DNA from: Sclerotinia nivalis
Lineage: Eukaryota > Ascomycota > Leotiomycetes > Helotiales > Sclerotiniaceae
Reading direction: 5' to 3'
Assembly (NCBI GenBank): GCA_029531795.1
Contig: JAPEIS010000014.1
Span: 2,046,001-2,110,000 of the forward strand
Length of the DNA: 64,000 nt
Part shown: positions 34,685 through 46,036 of the stretch, piece after piece
Position numbering within the stretch: the first letter of the stretch is position 1
How the letters are laid out: every line of letters starts with the position of its first letter
Notes under the pieces: generated by a model
What the model was told of the DNA's origin: nothing
The model's database searches: none
What the model saw: the letters and a program-made list of their open reading frames with translations, nothing else
Program-made: the position numbers and the translations under genes

Positions 34685-35566
34685 ATGAATGCTGACAGAA
34701 CAACGAATAGATCCACTGCAAAGACCCTTTCTGGAGCGTCAAGCATATTTTACACAATCATGCATAGTATTGAGTCTCTTGCCACCGAGATTGGAGAGAT
34801 GGATGTTGGTACTGTCCCCGCAATCAGTCTCACCGACACTCCCGAGGCTATCATCAAACTCGTCGACTTGCTGGCGCGCAGTGATTTCCCTACTGCCCCG
34901 CCCTCTGTCTACATTGATCTCGAGGGTATCAAAATTGGCCGCAATGGTTCGATATCGATCCTTCAAGTCTATGTCCTCCCAACTAAGGAGTCCTTTCTCG
35001 TGGATGTTCATACTCTTCGCGAGCAAGCATTTTCCACTCCAAACGCATCTGGCCTCACCTTAAAGTCTATCCTGGAATCCCAACTCATCCCCAAAGTTAT
35101 TTTCGACGTCCGTAATGACTCTGATGCCTTGTACAGCCACTTTGGCATCAAGGTTGGAGGCGTTATCGACCTTCAACTCTTGGAGCTCGCCACTCGTTCT
35201 CATAGCCGAGATTTTCTCTGCGGTCTTGGAAAATGCATGGATAAAGATCTCGTGCAAACTCCCGAAGAGCTCAAAGTCCGAGGCGCTATAAAGAAACGTG
35301 GAATAGAACTCTTCGCACCAGAAAAGGGGGGTAGATACGAGGTCTTCAATGACAGGCCCCTTGACCCAGCGATCGTGGATTATTGTGTTCAGGATGTTCA
35401 GCTCATGCCCCAGCTCTGGGAAGTCTACAATGCAAAACTTAGTAAGCTGCACAAAAGATGGGCTACTAAAATTGAGCAAGAAACAAAGGCTAGGATTTTG
35501 TTGTCTCAGAGCCCAGGGTACATTGGGGAAGGTCAGCATAAGGCGAGAGCGCCACGCTTGTGGTAG
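34685..35566 (+). CDS. DEDDy 3'-5' exonuclease-domain protein
   Basis: A single exon from ATG 34685; 293 aa. It has the RNase D/WRN-exonuclease fold motifs: Exo I VYIDLEG (D78, E80), Exo II IFDVRND (D141 region, then ALYSHFGIKVGGVIDLQLLE as in EXD1-like proteins) and Exo III YCVQD (Y233, D237). All acidic metal ligands are present, so catalysis by a two-metal mechanism on RNA or DNA 3' ends is plausible. There is no HRDC domain or helicase. The protein falls with the small fungal EXD1-like group, whose substrates are mostly unknown. It starts with ~30 Ser/Thr-rich residues of unclear role. Confidence 0.88.
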   Translation: MNADRTTNRSTAKTLSGASSIFYTIMHSIESLATEIGEMDVGTVPAISLTDTPEAIIKLVDLLARSDFPTAPPSVYIDLEGIKIGRNGSISILQVYVLPTKESFLVDVHTLREQAFSTPNASGLTLKSILESQLIPKVIFDVRNDSDALYSHFGIKVGGVIDLQLLELATRSHSRDFLCGLGKCMDKDLVQTPEELKVRGAIKKRGIELFAPEKGGRYEVFNDRPLDPAIVDYCVQDVQLMPQLWEVYNAKLSKLHKRWATKIEQETKARILLSQSPGYIGEGQHKARAPRLW

Positions 35567-36042
35567 AGGTTTTTGGATATCTTGATAGATGTCTTGTGTG
35601 CATACTAGATTTTGGTCCTCGTTGGATAAAGCCTCTCTGCTCTTTTTTTCTCACCATTGAAATTGTGGTTTGTTTTCGTGGTCAAGACTAATCTAAATGT
35701 CATATGGGATTTATTGTCACTTGTTTAATCTTTCTGATTTTTACATAGCACGAGTGAGTTCATTTGATGAAGCTGGGGATAAATTTCCATAAAGTTATCA
35801 TATGGAAATGACAATGAATTTTGAACCTGTTGGATGTGCGTTGTCACTGCAAGTATTGTGACTGTCCCACGCTTCTATATTGGACTTACTAAGTGTGGAA
35901 TTTTGCGACTATTGGTGGGTGCGGTTTGATTTTCTTCCTGTTTCTCTGAAATCGTAATCGCAATTGAAGTTCCTAAAATGGAAAGGGTTTGCCTGGCCAG
36001 TCGCGTTTTCCATTTCGTCCCTTCCTCATTCTACTTTCTCAA
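35567..36042. promoter_or_regulatory. Upstream region of the 1,600-aa gene
   Basis: Nothing coding is seen. It holds the exonuclease 3' region and, near 35990-36042, a pyrimidine-rich leader (CCCTTCCTCATTCTACTTTC) just before the proposed ATG. Confidence 0.35.
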
Positions 36043-39000
36043 ATGGTAAGCATATGTTAAGTAGTAGCCAACCATAATCCATGTCTTCTCTCTTAACTCA
36101 TTCAGCAAAAACAGAAGAAAGCACAATTTCTGGATCACCATCAAATTTTGGGTTCATTGAATAAGTTTTCATCCCATCTCGCCCGTGCGGCCTGGGTGAA
36201 GATGGGTTCCTCTACTTGCTGCACAAGTCGTCAACCACCTTCCCCCGATGCAGTATCACCTCGTCCTATTCGATCACCGTCAATTACGCCAGCCAATACT
36301 CTGAGGAAGTCTCCACGTAAAACATTAAATCTGAGGATCGGGGAGGCACAAACACAAATCCCTACATGGAGCTCGGCTACAAAAACAGAAGATGAGCCAG
36401 AAATAAGGGCCATTTTTGAAGGACAATGTTTTCCTGAAAAGGATAAAGAGAAAGAAGTAAGGGCAGTTGACGAAGGAGATAGCGATGATGATGACGAAGA
36501 CGAAAGGCAGCAGGAGGTTAAGCCAATGCTCAGTTCAAACACACTCAAATCCGTTAAAAGTCGTCTAAAGAAGACATTTTCCCGCGAATCTGGAATTACA
36601 AAGAATGATAAAAGAAGAAGTATAGGGACAAGTGAGGAAGAGGTGGAAAGAAGAAAAGAACTAAGAAGATTAAGGCAGAAAAGGATTGAGGAGGAATTGA
36701 GTTATGAAGATGGATATGATGAGGACGCTCAATCTATGAGTACAGTTGATTGTGCTACTACTCGGGCTGTGGATAAGGGTAAGAAGAGACAGTCGATTTT
36801 GCCGGAGGATAGTGGGAACTTTCCGGTTTTCAGGAAGCAAGTACCATCTGTTTTAGATCCTTCAATGGGCTATGACTCTAATTAGTTATTATAGGCAGAG
36901 TTCTTCCTTCGGGTCGGAAGGAATCGGCAGTGGCAGCAAGATCTCCCTATCTACAAGTAATGTTGACAACACGAGTAAGGTATCACTATCAGTTACCAAG
37001 CTTGACAATACCAGCAAGGTATCACTTTTAACTCCGGCCGATCGCGGAAAATCTCAAACTCATGTAGGTACTGATGAGCCAAATATTAATCTACTCAAAC
37101 CGAGCACTACTCCACCACGAAGATACAGCTCACCTGGTCCTTGTCCTACACCTAGTGAAATCGATTTTCTTCAGCCTGGAAAATATCAGCCTAGAAAAAC
37201 AGGCAGTGAAGTTTGTCCTATACCTTCGGCGCCAGTATTAGATGCTCAAAGGTTGTCAGGTTTTGGTGTACCTGATCCAAATCTGGCTTCGAGCTGGCGA
37301 TTATCATATACTTCTCACAAAAGCAACCGCGGAGCGCATCTTCGAAGGCTGAGTCAACAGTTTGAGGCTCCAATTCAATCGGCCGCAGATGTTGCTAATG
37401 TTGGAACTCAAACATTGCCACGTTGGCTCAAAACTCATGGACTTCGATCATCTTCTCAGGCTGTTACCATGTCAGAAGATAGTACTGTTCATCAAGAACC
37501 ATCACTTATGCGTCCTCCGCGCTCAGATACTGGATTTGGAGGCGTTGACGGTAGTGGCAGCTTTACGAATATTCATCTGCAAGATATGGATATCTCCAAA
37601 CGTCTTCTGCAAAGCTCCTGCTCATCCCCACAACTTGCAACCTGGGAGAAACATCACCGTGAAGCTTCAGGTATTAGTACCGCTACACAGAGCCGTGCTA
37701 GATATATGCGGAATCCATCAGAGACAATATCAATTCCTTCCTGTCCATCAATTACTTTGAGTGAGCTCGTCCCACCCAATTGGGGGGAAATACCATATGA
37801 TGGGACATCTTCGTTCTATCCTTCCGTGGCAAATAGCATTCAACCTTCACCAGAATGTTCGCGATTCGAATTATCTTCTTTGATATCGGCGAACAAAAGC
37901 ATTGTTGCAATAGTAGAGCCCCAAGGTATGAAATTCGCATCAGTTTTTTTTAAAGAATTTCACTAATCTTTGCAGCAATTGATGAGGTTATCACTCCTCT
38001 TCGTTCGCCAATAATGCCAGCAGCAATGGGCGCCGATACTCCAACCACAATCAATGTGTCTCTTACTAGTCTTCATGCCCCTTTGACCAGATACTCCGCA
38101 CGACAAATTGATGAGAGCTCCCTTTTTGCTTCCGAAACTACAAGTTTTCGAGAACGAGAACTAGAATTGAGTCATATTCAAGCACGTTTTGCTTCATCAG
38201 ATTTACGTCGGCCTCCAAGTACTCCGATATCAAGCAAGTTCCGTGAAGAATTTGATATCTCCCTTACTCCTCAACCCAAATCTCCCTTTCAAAAACTTGT
38301 TAGGGCTTGCTCATTAAAGAAGAGTCGTGACGATTTGGAAGATGATCTATTACTTGCTCCTCCACCACATAGATTAGGATTTGGATACCGATTTTCCTCA
38401 ACTCCTACAACTCCTGGGAGAAAGAGCTCTACACGTTACTCTACGCCCACGAAGGACGTGACAGAGAGACGGCAAACTCCTACCGTTGATGATTCCGTTG
38501 ATACTCCTGTAAAAGGCAGATTTGCTGCATTTCGCAGGATCAAGCGTCTTGCGAGTATTGGTGGATACGATGGTCCAGCGGATGATCGTCGAAGAAGCAG
38601 AGCTGATTCTGGCAGTCGAAAACCATCAGCGTTAGATGCTAGGTTAGGTCTGGGTGCTGAAATGACCGCCATTGAGGCCCAGCGGAAAATCTCTATACCT
38701 GCTATACCACACATTTCTTTGCCGATTCCTGAGTCGCCCAGTGTCAACAAATCGGATGCTCACACACCTGGCCCTCTGGCTCGCATTGCCACATCGATGC
38801 ATGTTACTTCCCCAGAATTTCATTTACCGGGACCTATGGCTCGCATTGCCACGTCGATGCATGTTGACTTACCTACGCCTCATATGCCTGACGCCGCGGC
38901 ATCACTTCTTCATACTCCTCATATTGATCTGCCGACCCCTCATATGCCCCATATTCCCCATATCAATGTGGGTCATCATGATAAAGATTCTGCCCCAAAA

Positions 39001-41010
39001 GAGAAAAAAGGTCCCAAAGCAGCACCTGCAATTGTTCCAATTTCTGCGCCAAAACCAAAGGCTCAGAAGCCTGGCGATAATCCTCAAGGAGGAGCACCAC
39101 AATGGAGAGGCCCTCGAGCTAGAAATCGATCCGCAACTAGAGAGGATAATAAGAGGAAAATGGATACTAGTCAAGATGATTCCGCTGCCGTCTGGATGAA
39201 AGCAGTCAAAGGCGCTGTAAATGATAGATCGAAAGCACGTAAGGACAATCAAGATGGAGATGACATTTTTGGGGACTGGGAGGCAGAATTGGCTGGAGTG
39301 GCATCAAAATCCAAATATGAAAGTCGAAAGTTTGGCTCTAGGGGTAAACCAAAGATCCATCATATTGAACAATTTCCAAAAGCTTGGTGTAGATTTCCAA
39401 GTCATGAGAGGAATGCTAGGGGTCATGAAAGTGCAGGCGTGGAGGCACTAGTTGAAGCGAAGGACTTTGCCGCACTGAAAGTAGGGAATGAGGTTTTGGG
39501 AACACCGGAACATTCTTATGGTACAAGGAAAAGAAGAAGACCAGGTATGAATACTAGCAATAGTAGTGACCCCAGTTCTGCTCACCCTTTATCCGATGAG
39601 GAATTGGATGCAATTGAAGCTGCGGAACCGTGGATCAAGCGTTTGAGTCAGAAGATCAAAATTGCTTGGATGGATTATAGAATTGAAGAAGGACAAAAGA
39701 AACATGCGTTTCACTCTGGAAGTTTGGGGAGAAGAGGTTCAATGACTATGGATGGAAAAGTACCATTCCCAGAATTGGAATTGTTACCAATGAGAGCACC
39801 GCCTCCACCAAGTGAAGTGGTGGATGATGAAGCGGATGATTTGGAAGAAGAGAAAAAGAGAGTTGAGGCCATCAAGAAGGCGCAGATTAAACCGCATTAT
39901 GAGGCGGCAGATTTGACGCAGAGTAAAGGAGGTGTGAGTGATTTGCTGGATATTTTTAGTACAGGGCCTGAGGAACCGGCTGAGCCGAAGATGCCGGTTA
40001 AGAAGAAGGGTCCGAAGGCAAAGAAGGTTAAGGATCCTTATGCTTTGGATGAGGATGAGGATTTGGGTGATAGTGCTGGGGGTGGGGGTAAAGGTGAGGA
40101 TGAAATGCCTAAGAAGAAAGATAAGAAGGTCAAAGATCCCTATGCGCTTGATGATGATGAGGATGAGGAGGATATGCCACCTGTTCCCAAGAAAAAGGGA
40201 AAAGCGAAGGATCCTTATGCTATGGATGATGATGACGACGAAGATCTACCACCAGTCCCTAAAAAGAAAGGAAAAGCAAAAGATCCATATGCTATGGACG
40301 ACGATATGGACGGCTCATCTGATTTTGGTTCTGGAGATGAGTTAGGCAGGATTGATCAAATCGTCATGAAAGAGGTTCTAAGTGACGATGATACGATTGA
40401 TCATACGCGATTTAAGGACTCGATGATTAGTTTCCGTGATCCGGAGTTCTACCAGGATTGTTTAGTCATGCCCAAGGAACCAAGCCCTGTACATGTTAAA
40501 GAATGTTCTGTATTATCTAGCCATGGAATTATTGAAGAAGAAGACGATAACTCGCTGGGTAATGGTGCGGGTATTAGAGTGCAAGTTCAGGAAATTAGTG
40601 AGGGGGTTATTAAACAGATTGAGAAATTTAGAACGTGGAATGGAAAAGATTGGGAAAGGGAAATGGGGGGTTTCCTCATGAGAAGAGATACAAGTGTCGG
40701 AAGAGATAGTATGAGGAGTGCAAAGTCTGGTTGGAGTATGGGGAGTCAGGGGTCGAGACATACGGTTAAGAGTGTGGGGATAGAGGTTAAGAGGTTGGAA
40801 GATTTGGAGATGGAGAGGGAGGCTTTGAGGAGGAGGGGAGGTCATTTGACGGGAGGTGTGCCGAGGAGGGTTAGAGGGGATAGGGGAAGGGAGAAGGAGA
40901 GTGGAAATGCGAGGAGTGTTAGTTTGGGAGATGGAGTTGAGGGTTTTGAGGGATTGGGTGGTGGAGGTGAGGTGAGAGGAAGAAGGTTGACGTTTGGTAG
41001 TGGGAGGTAG
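36043..41010 (+). CDS. Large disordered fungal protein with KDPYA acidic repeats
   Basis: Proposed exons: 36043-36045, 36106-36840, 36899-37925 and 37976-41010; 1,599 aa, frame closing exactly. Exon 1 would be just the ATG (donor GTAAGC, acceptor TTCAG). If that is wrong, the next in-frame ATG is 36202 (1,566 aa). Most of the chain is low-complexity, rich in Ser/Pro/Thr and charge. Visible blocks: a coiled basic/acidic stretch (VERRKELRRLRQKRIEEEL); duplicated PGP(L/M)ARIATSMHV units and HMPHIP-type repeats (38760-38970); a more conserved-looking segment (DIFGDWEAELAG, then HHIEQFPKAWCRFPSHER) at 39259-39410; and four KDPYA(L/M)D(D/E) units at about residues 1273-1366. No enzyme domain or membrane segment is seen. 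I do not recognise the family; a scaffold or cell-periphery role would be a guess. Confidence 0.78.
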
Positions 41011-41875
41011 GTGACTTTTCGGCGGGTATGAATAAGTGAAGTGAGTGCAAAGGAAGTCGGGAATGTTTTGGCTCGTATAGTTTTGAAAACCGAAACCCAC
41101 CATCATTTTAGGAAGTGGTTTAAGTAAAGAATAAAGGTATGCCAGGGCGTACGGTGGAGATTATATTAATGTATTCATTTTTCAAACTAGGTTTATACAT
41201 ATAAGAAGAAGTATTGGACTTAGAGGGGACGAATTAGAATTGGTATAGCTAGCTTTTAGGTACGAATTCAGGCGAATTCGGGCAAGTTCGCTCACACTTT
41301 TGGGAGATTTCGGGGTTGGTATTGTTTGTATTTCGTTATGAGTACAGTTAGCCATGAGATATGATTACCATCCATGGAAGACTAGATAGAGATACGTACA
41401 TGAATGATATGTTATGTTATATTCATGTTATATACTGAAATTGATAAGCATTAATTGTATATAAAATGGTGGGTGAGAGAGTAGACGGTTAATCACTTTC
41501 ATATATCCGTTTGCGTGCTGAGGGGTTGATGCATCAGCAGGAAAGTGAACATGGCCGCTTTTACTATGTACGCAAATCTAAAAAGCGGCGAAGACCTTTC
41601 GCTATGAATGGTATGGATGGATGTAAGATTATGCTGGAGTCTATTCCTTATTGAGAAGATGTCAGCCTAGCCTTGTGAATTTTCATAGTGATTGGCTATG
41701 ATAGCCGTCCCAATTCCCCGTGTAGCTGAAAAAAAGGACTTACTAGATCCTCATCATATCCTCGCACCAGAGCCCAAATCTCTCCAGCTTGTTTGTGTTG
41801 GAACGACACCGGTACCATCCATCATAACAATTCAAGACACGCAAGTTCAATTCTGTGTGTACGAGCTTCTACGCC
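41011..41875. other. Intergenic, no supported gene
   Basis: About 865 bp between the large gene and the HET gene. A short direct repeat of GAATTC(A/G)GGC units is at 41264-41286. A minus-strand frame of 197 codons (41106-40513) overlaps the end of the large gene and is taken as a shadow. Confidence 0.4.
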
Positions 41876-43830
41876 ATGTCTCAGTCCCTCTATTCATCAC
41901 TTTTACTGGGGCCTAACAGCACTCGCTTGCTTCGCCTGATGCCACATGAAAATGAGAACGCCGAGATTACGTGTAGGCTCTTTGTGTATCCTCTACATGA
42001 TTCAATTAGAGGTGGTACTCATCTGTACGAAGCTTTATCCTACGCCTGGGGAGGCACAGATAATTCTCGTTCCATATCCGTAAACGGACAGAATTTGATT
42101 GTCAGGGAAAACCTTCACGCCGCGCTATCACGCCTTCGAGATCCTGTTCTAGAACGTATCATATGGATAGATGCTATTTGTATCAATCAAGAAGACCCAA
42201 AAGAGCGGGGTCATCAGGTTCAGCTTATGGCGAAAATTTACAGTAAAGCATGTCGTGTAATTATCTGGCTTGGAGAGGCGGCGGATGATAGTGATCGAGC
42301 TCTGAAAGAAATAGTCATTGCTGCAGAGAAATACAATCTTGCAAATTTCTCAGACGAGCAATTTATAAATTCCTCAGACGAGCAATTTACAAATTCTTTA
42401 GATGAGGAATTGGCAATTTTTTTAAATGAGGAATTTACAGATTCTTCAAATGAGGAGTTTAAATATACTTCAGACAAAACAACAAACCAGAAGGCAATTC
42501 TTGCACTACTTCGACGTCCATGGTTTCAGCGCATCTGGGTAAGGGAATATTGCTCGATAATGCACAAAAATGTTACTAAAAGTTGATTCAGGTACTACAG
42601 GAAGCTGCCGCAGCTCGAAATATCCTAATAAGGTGTGGTCCTGCGGAAATGGACGGATATGCGTTCTGCTTAGGTTTAGCGTCATTGGAGATCTCCTACG
42701 AAGCTGATCCCGGTCTGCAGAGCCTGATTCGTTCTGTGACTTACCTCATAAGGGAATCGATCTTTCGGCCTAAATGTGCAACGAGTAGCTCAAATAATTA
42801 CTCCCTCAACATCCGCCCGCTAGGCGAACTAATGGATATGTACTACACCCATCAGGCGACTGATGGCCTTGATAGAGTGTATGCCTTACTCGCCATGAGC
42901 TCTGATAATCCTGTATCAGCTGGTTTATTACCTGACTACACAATTTTATGGGAACAGCTATTTCGGCAGCTTGTAAAGTTCCTTCTCTGCAAAGAAATAT
43001 CTGTGGATATTTGCCAGACTAGGAGGATGGCAGTGATCAAAAGCAAAGGCCGTGTTTTTGGCACGGTGCTCTCGGCGAGGCTTGCTACCTGGAAGCACAC
43101 GCAAATTGTGAAGATCAATCTCGTCAGCCGACATAAAAATTTACCGTACTATGAGGAATTGTACAATGAGTGGAAACTCCCAACCGCAGGGAAGAACATA
43201 CAAGCTGGTGACATAATCTGTTTTCTACAAGGTGTCTCAAAGCCAATGATAATCAGACCATGCAATGATCATTTTGATGTCATTATGATTGCAGCTAATC
43301 TGAAAGTCAGGAGAGAACACATGTTTCCGTCGTGGAGCTATTCATCTCCAAGATTTTTCACAACCTTCCCGCGTGATTTCTTACTTGTCTGGGACTTGGA
43401 GGAGCCTCAGGAGAGGATTGGAGATCCAGTACAGCTACAACGACATCTAGCAGATTTTTCCTCTAACTCGCGGCAGGATTTTTCAAACTCAGAGCTCGGG
43501 GTGTATACAGACGCAAAGGAACATTCAGAGATGGGGAAGTATTCCGAGGCGGGGAAGGATCCAGAGATAAGGGGCTATTCAGAAATGGTGACTGAAAAAT
43601 TGGATGAACTGATCAGATTGCAGAACGTAGCGCTGATATTACAAGACTCTAAATTGTATGAAAAGGCAGAAAAAATATTTTTGCTAGTGATACGGACAAG
43701 AAAGCACCTGCAAGGGAGAGAGCATCCACAGACACTAAGCAGTATAGCTGACCTACGGTCACTCTATAGAGATCCAGGAGTTTTGGAAGGGTCGGAAAAG
43801 CTAGAGGAAATGAAACAACTACTTCGTTAG
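41876..43830 (+). CDS. HET-domain protein with a C-terminal TPR relic, probably truncated
   Basis: Two exons, 41876-42538 and 42592-43830; 633 aa. The HET domain begins YEALSYAWGG (51-60), then WIDAICINQED (97-107), VQLMAKIYSKACRVIIWLG and, across the intron, RRPWFQRIW / VLQEAAAARNILI. These are the standard HET blocks of fungal non-self recognition proteins that can trigger cell death. Residues ~155-200 carry an inserted degenerate 8-residue repeat (S.DEQF.NS). The C-terminus (about 560-633) looks like kinesin-light-chain-type TPRs (KLYEKAEKIF, then GREHPQTLSSIADL). The stop at 43828-43830 is followed in the same frame by more coding-like sequence with further stops, so the gene is probably the truncated front of a longer one. 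Confidence 0.85.
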
Positions 43831-44620
43831 GCGGAGAAAGCCCCTCGGATTTTAGAAGAAGAAGCTTAACTAGCTGAGATTGCATCATTATCTAATACAG
43901 GAATTATGATTTTACTCGATCAAAGAGGAGATTAGATCCCCATCACGGAAGATCTAGTCAAGGCAGCAACAAGGAATACAGAAGGTGGAATGAATACAAT
44001 GAAATTGTTTTTAAGGAAAGAGGTGATCAATTCCTGATTATAGGAGGTGTAGTTAATGGATTTGATGAAGTTGTTATTTGAGGTAAAAGGGAATCAAATT
44101 CCGATTACAGAAGACGCAATTAAGGCAGCAGTAGGTAATGTGAGTCGTGGAATAGACATAATGAATCAGTTATGGGAGTAGTATACAGCGTAATTCCTGA
44201 AATCCCTACTATAATAAGGTTTTATCGCATTTTCAGATACTCATTAAAATACGTGATAGTGAATTTCATATCATCGGTGAATCTTTTTCCGAAATAGACA
44301 ATATTGAAATTATATCCATTACAATTCTATAAATTTCAATGAAAGTAACTAATATTGATCAAAATTCAAAAAGAATATATCGAATTTTAGTGATTCTATA
44401 TATAGACAATAGTATATATTAAGATATATATATACTATAGTATATAATATCACAATTTAAATATATTGATATGATATCAAGTGTTTCAATATCGACCACT
44501 ATGATATTAATTCATACTACTTCCATCACTGTAATGAACTTGTTCTTTAAAAAAAAAGAGGGGATCAAATCCGATTACAGAAGAAGTGATAAAAGTGGTG
44601 ATAGGAATGCGCGCTGTGTA
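43831..44620 (+). pseudogene. Decayed repeat domain downstream of the HET gene
   Basis: The frame of the HET gene continues past its stop with stops at 43867-43869 and 43933-43935. It shows units like LLDQRGD.IPITED followed by LVKAATRN, then M(K/N)(L/Q)(L/F). A second unit in a shifted frame begins near 44014 (RGDQ), a third near 44080-44180 (KGNQIPITEDAIKAA) and a fourth at 44555-44615 (PITEEVIK). The motif is that of a repeat (RGD.V.ITEEVVKAAA.N..G..(V/M)M.LLL) seen at the C-terminus of many fungal repeat proteins; that is recall. The CAA in KGNQ aligned with TAG in RGD-stop supports a C-to-T nonsense change. An AT-rich insert (about 44230-44500) separates units three and four. Confidence 0.6.
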
Positions 44621-45238
44621 TAAGATATACAGAAATTTTCTCTGCAAAAGAGATTTTTCTGTGCTAAAAGTCTCACCACCCATGACTTCTCTAGCCGTAT
44701 TATCACGCTTATACTGCCCACTCAATGCTGGAAAACCTTGTCCCTCAGGTGCATATATACGATATACAAACTCGCGCTGCAAATCGATGCCCAGAACGAT
44801 GAAGCCGTTATCATATCGGTCGCATTTCCTAATGTAACCTTCGAGAAGGTTCGAAAATTCAAGTTCATCGAGATAATCCTCTCGCTGGTAAGAACAGAAC
44901 AAGCTTTTACCAGGTTCGGATTCCACGAATTCTTGCAGTTGAATGACATATTTTGGGTATGTTTCAGATCGCGAAAGCTCTTTACGCGGAAAATCCGGCT
45001 TCATTGTCCTCAGGCTGATGAGATCGTCGCCTCGTACGTTGTGCATGGTCCAACAGAACCATTCATCGAAATACTGGAGGAGTTTGTAATAAATTTCTTC
45101 TTCCATCGTCATCCATCCGGATGTTATCGGTTCCAATATTGATTCGATGGGGGGGAGCGGAAGATTTTTGAAGTAGTTGAACCATGATTGTAGATTGTCG
45201 GCTGACAGGCTAATGATGTTGGAGCTTTGTGCCGACAT
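44507..45238 (-). CDS. Hypothetical protein, C-terminus doubtful
   Basis: The single open frame runs from ATG 45238 to 44507; 243 aa. I recognise no domain. The first ~190 residues look like a real globular protein (EEEIYYKLLQYFDEWFCW; LEGYIRKCDRYDNGFIVLGI; EFVYRIYAPEGQGFP). The last ~45 residues run antisense through the decayed HET repeat array and the AT-rich insert, so the natural end has probably been lost or lies at an unseen splice site. Treat it as a possibly truncated gene. Confidence 0.55.
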   Translation of the reverse strand: MSAQSSNIISLSADNLQSWFNYFKNLPLPPIESILEPITSGWMTMEEEIYYKLLQYFDEWFCWTMHNVRGDDLISLRTMKPDFPRKELSRSETYPKYVIQLQEFVESEPGKSLFCSYQREDYLDELEFSNLLEGYIRKCDRYDNGFIVLGIDLQREFVYRIYAPEGQGFPALSGQYKRDNTAREVMGGETFSTEKSLLQRKFLYILYTARIPITTFITSSVIGFDPLFFFKEQVHYSDGSSMN

Positions 45239-46036
45239 TCTTGACACAGCTTTGGAAAATATTTTGGATGTGGGTTATTCGATCGATGGCTTGTAGAATT
45301 GAGGTTTGAAATCCGAAACAGTATTGTACTTTAAAGAGCTGTTGGATGGGCAAAATCGAATAGGATATTTGAAGTGGTGAACGAAGGCTGGATGATGAGG
45401 ATAGGTATTTGGAATGGGTGTTGAACAGTTAAGGGTTGTTCTTGTGTGTTTCGTTTTTATGAAGTTGTGGTGTTTGTGTTGTGAAAAGGGGATCAGGAGA
45501 GGGAAAGAAGGGAATGAGATCACTTAAATATGCCATATCATAAGTCTGTATGATTCTAGGTATTAATCCAGACTCATATCAGGCATGGATGTGGGCAGAC
45601 TTATTCACTTGACTCAATACTAGCGTTGGCCGAATCCAAGAACACTAGTCTCTACGAAAAACCTGGAGCCATATTGTTTGCGGCGCAACTGGTCCTCTTC
45701 ATCACTTGAATGGCATGATGCTGTAGAGCAGGGTCTGAAATAAGGAAAGAGGAAAGAATTGAGTAAGAGGGATGGAGATAAATGCGACTGGTTGAGTGAT
45801 TCATGGATTTGATTAATCATGTATGAATAATTTTCAAAAGAGAAAATCAGATTTGGAGCTTCAAGAGAGTGAATACCCAGAATCGTGTAAGATATCTTTT
45901 CTGTCGTCCATATGGCCTTTTTTTGTCGTCGACCCTATCAATGACAAAATCATTCCATATGAATCACTCGCCAATCCCTCCCTCATTTCTATAACATTAT
46001 GGTTCCCATGAAAACCATGAAAACCGAATTCATAGT
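45239..46036. other. Intergenic or unresolved exons
   Basis: About 800 bp without a supportable gene. On the minus strand a frame with an acceptor-like CTTATTTCAG ends at 45620 (STASCHSSDEEDQLRRKQYG). It could be a last exon of the gene to the right, but no convincing donor was found in phase within a normal intron length. Confidence 0.35.

Noticed and set aside
40513..41106. 197-codon minus-strand Ser/Thr/Pro-rich frame
   Set aside because: Mostly antisense to the end of the large disordered gene; no domain and low-complexity composition.
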